Positions 5,721 through 6,389 of a stretch of DNA of 6,389 bases are shown in pieces (within the stretch, counting starts at the first letter, position 1; every line of letters begins with the position of its first letter). The position numbers and the translations under genes were made by a program. The notes under the pieces are model-generated. The model saw nothing but the letters and a program-made list of their open reading frames with translations, had not been told where the DNA came from and searched no databases. The DNA is from an uncultured Lachnospiraceae bacterium (GTDB lineage: Bacteria; Bacillota; Clostridia; Lachnospirales; Lachnospiraceae), in NCBI GenBank assembly GCA_905236585.1, contig CAJOQZ010000226.1:1-6389 (forward strand), read 5' to 3'.

Positions 5721-5960
5721 ATGGTAAAAACAATACTCATGATAGCGCTTATTATTATTAGTGTGGTTCTTACAATAATTATTCTGTCACAGGAAGGTAA
5801 GTCGGCAGGCTTGGGATCATTAAGCGGACAGAGCCTTAGCGAGAGTTACTGGAGCAAGAACAAGGGGCGTTCCCGCGAGGGAATGCTGGTGAAGGCGACA
5901 ACGGTTTTGGTTGTTTTGTTCTTCATTGTTTCGGCTCTTCTGAATGTCGGAAGTTTGTAA
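5721..5960 (+). CDS. secG: Preprotein translocase subunit SecG
   Basis: SecG is the small accessory subunit of the SecYEG channel, which exports unfolded proteins across the cytoplasmic membrane. The 79-residue length is normal for Firmicutes. Two membrane segments are visible (about 3-22 and 57-77), joined by a polar loop containing the conserved GKSAGLGSLSGQS stretch (26-38) and SYWSKNKGRSREG (42-54), the usual position of the 'a-GLG...G...t.f-g....g.e..L.k.T' signature. GGAGG at 5708-5712 lies 8 bases before the ATG. The gene sits directly upstream of rnr, an order common in Firmicutes. Nothing is missing. Confidence 0.96.
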   Translation: MVKTILMIALIIISVVLTIIILSQEGKSAGLGSLSGQSLSESYWSKNKGRSREGMLVKATTVLVVLFFIVSALLNVGSL

Positions 5961-5980
5961 GAGGTAAGAAAAGTATTTTT

Positions 5981-6010
5981 GCCACCGATTGTAGCGTCGG
6001 TGGCTTCTTT
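5981..6010 (+). terminator. Hairpin between secG and rnr (weak terminator or attenuator)
   Basis: GCCACCGA (5981-5988) and TCGGTGGC (5997-6004) form a perfect 8-pair GC-rich stem with an 8-base loop, followed by TTCTTTGTATTTT, a broken T-rich tract. It should at least reduce read-through. No separate promoter for rnr is clear between it and the rnr start, so rnr probably depends on partial read-through from the secG promoter. Confidence 0.7.
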
Positions 6011-6034
6011 GTATTTTAGACGGAGATAAATAAG

Positions 6035-6389
6035 ATGGGAATCAGGGATTTGTTCCTGCGGCGCACGGATCAGATTATAGCAAGAATCAAGAAAATAGAA
6101 GAGGCACCGGTTACCGGCGGCTTGTTGGTCGGTTCGTTTCATTCCAATACAAAGGGCTTTGGTTTCGTTTCCATTGAAGGAGACGAGGAGGACTATTATA
6201 TTTCAAAGGCGAATACCGCGCATGCGTTTGACAGCGATACCGTCATCATTGAGCCGGTTTACGGCAGCCGCGGCAGAAGAAAAGAAGCGAAGATCACGGC
6301 AATCGTCACGCACGCCGTGACTACGGTTGTGGGAACGTTTGAGAAGAACCGCAGCAGCGCATTTGTCATACCGGACAACCCAAAGTACC
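6035..6389 (+). CDS. rnr: Ribonuclease R, N-terminal part (cut by window end)
   Basis: RNase R is a processive 3'-to-5' exoribonuclease that degrades structured RNA and takes part in tmRNA-linked decay. The visible 118 residues correspond to its N-terminal cold-shock/OB region: GSFHSNTKGFGFVSIEGD (33-50) is the classic 'G.f....kGFGFV..e' motif, followed by DYYISKANTAHAFDSDTVIIE (53-73), matching 'diFI........A.hGD.V.v', then VVGTFEKNRSSAFVIPDN (98-115). The Asp here replacing the usual Gly before Asp in 'hGD' is a small variation. CGGAGA at 6021-6026 lies 8 bases before the ATG. The catalytic RNB domain and S1 domain lie beyond the window. Position after secG supports the call. Confidence 0.95.
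   Translation, partial: MGIRDLFLRRTDQIIARIKKIEEAPVTGGLLVGSFHSNTKGFGFVSIEGDEEDYYISKANTAHAFDSDTVIIEPVYGSRGRRKEAKITAIVTHAVTTVVGTFEKNRSSAFVIPDNPKY

Noticed and set aside
1..6389. CRISPR array, tRNA, rRNA or complete insertion sequence
   Set aside because: No regularly spaced direct repeats, no cloverleaf with conserved T-loop, and no transposase motif were seen on either strand.

Overview
The window looks like chromosomal DNA from a low-to-mid GC Firmicute of the class Clostridia, probably a Lachnospiraceae-type gut bacterium. Supporting signs are AGGAGG-type ribosome binding sites, sigma-A promoters, a secG-rnr housekeeping pair at the right end, and the style of the proteins (STAS-kinase fusion, MptpB-like phosphatases, Fic protein). 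No species can be named from the sequence.

Layout. (1) Positions 1-500 are decayed sequence: the last 18 codons of an unidentified upstream gene, then a reading frame apparently broken by one base near 360. (2) Positions 502-2334 hold small or accessory genes, all on the + strand: a 70-residue hypothetical protein, a possible 20-residue ORF, an HD-domain phosphohydrolase related to HD-GYP proteins but without the GYP loop, a Fic-domain protein (AMP-transfer family) with no normal start codon for its N-terminal inhibitory helix, and a possible 35-residue ORF. A strong, nearly symmetric terminator at 2353-2391 closes this part. (3) Positions 2393-5504 are a compact three-gene operon with its own promoter: an exported lipoprotein phosphatase of the MptpB/LipA type, a cytosolic paralogue of it, and a STAS domain fused to an aminoglycoside-phosphotransferase-like kinase. 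(4) Positions 5505-5720 are non-coding and contain a 77-base imperfect palindrome and a good extended -10 promoter. (5) From 5721 the core genome resumes with secG, a hairpin, and the first 118 codons of rnr (ribonuclease R), which runs off the window.

How the genes may work together. The operon at 2464-5504 is the most interesting part. Two CxxGKDRTG phosphatases, one predicted outside the membrane and one inside, are co-transcribed with a protein carrying both a possible phospho-acceptor Ser (STAS) and a kinase fold. This suggests a phosphorylation/dephosphorylation module, perhaps acting on a small molecule or lipid, or on the STAS switch itself. That function is inference from domains and gene order. 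The HD protein and the Fic protein next to it also belong to nucleotide or phosphate signalling families, but the terminator and promoter between them and the operon argue that they are separate units. secG and rnr are ordinary housekeeping genes.
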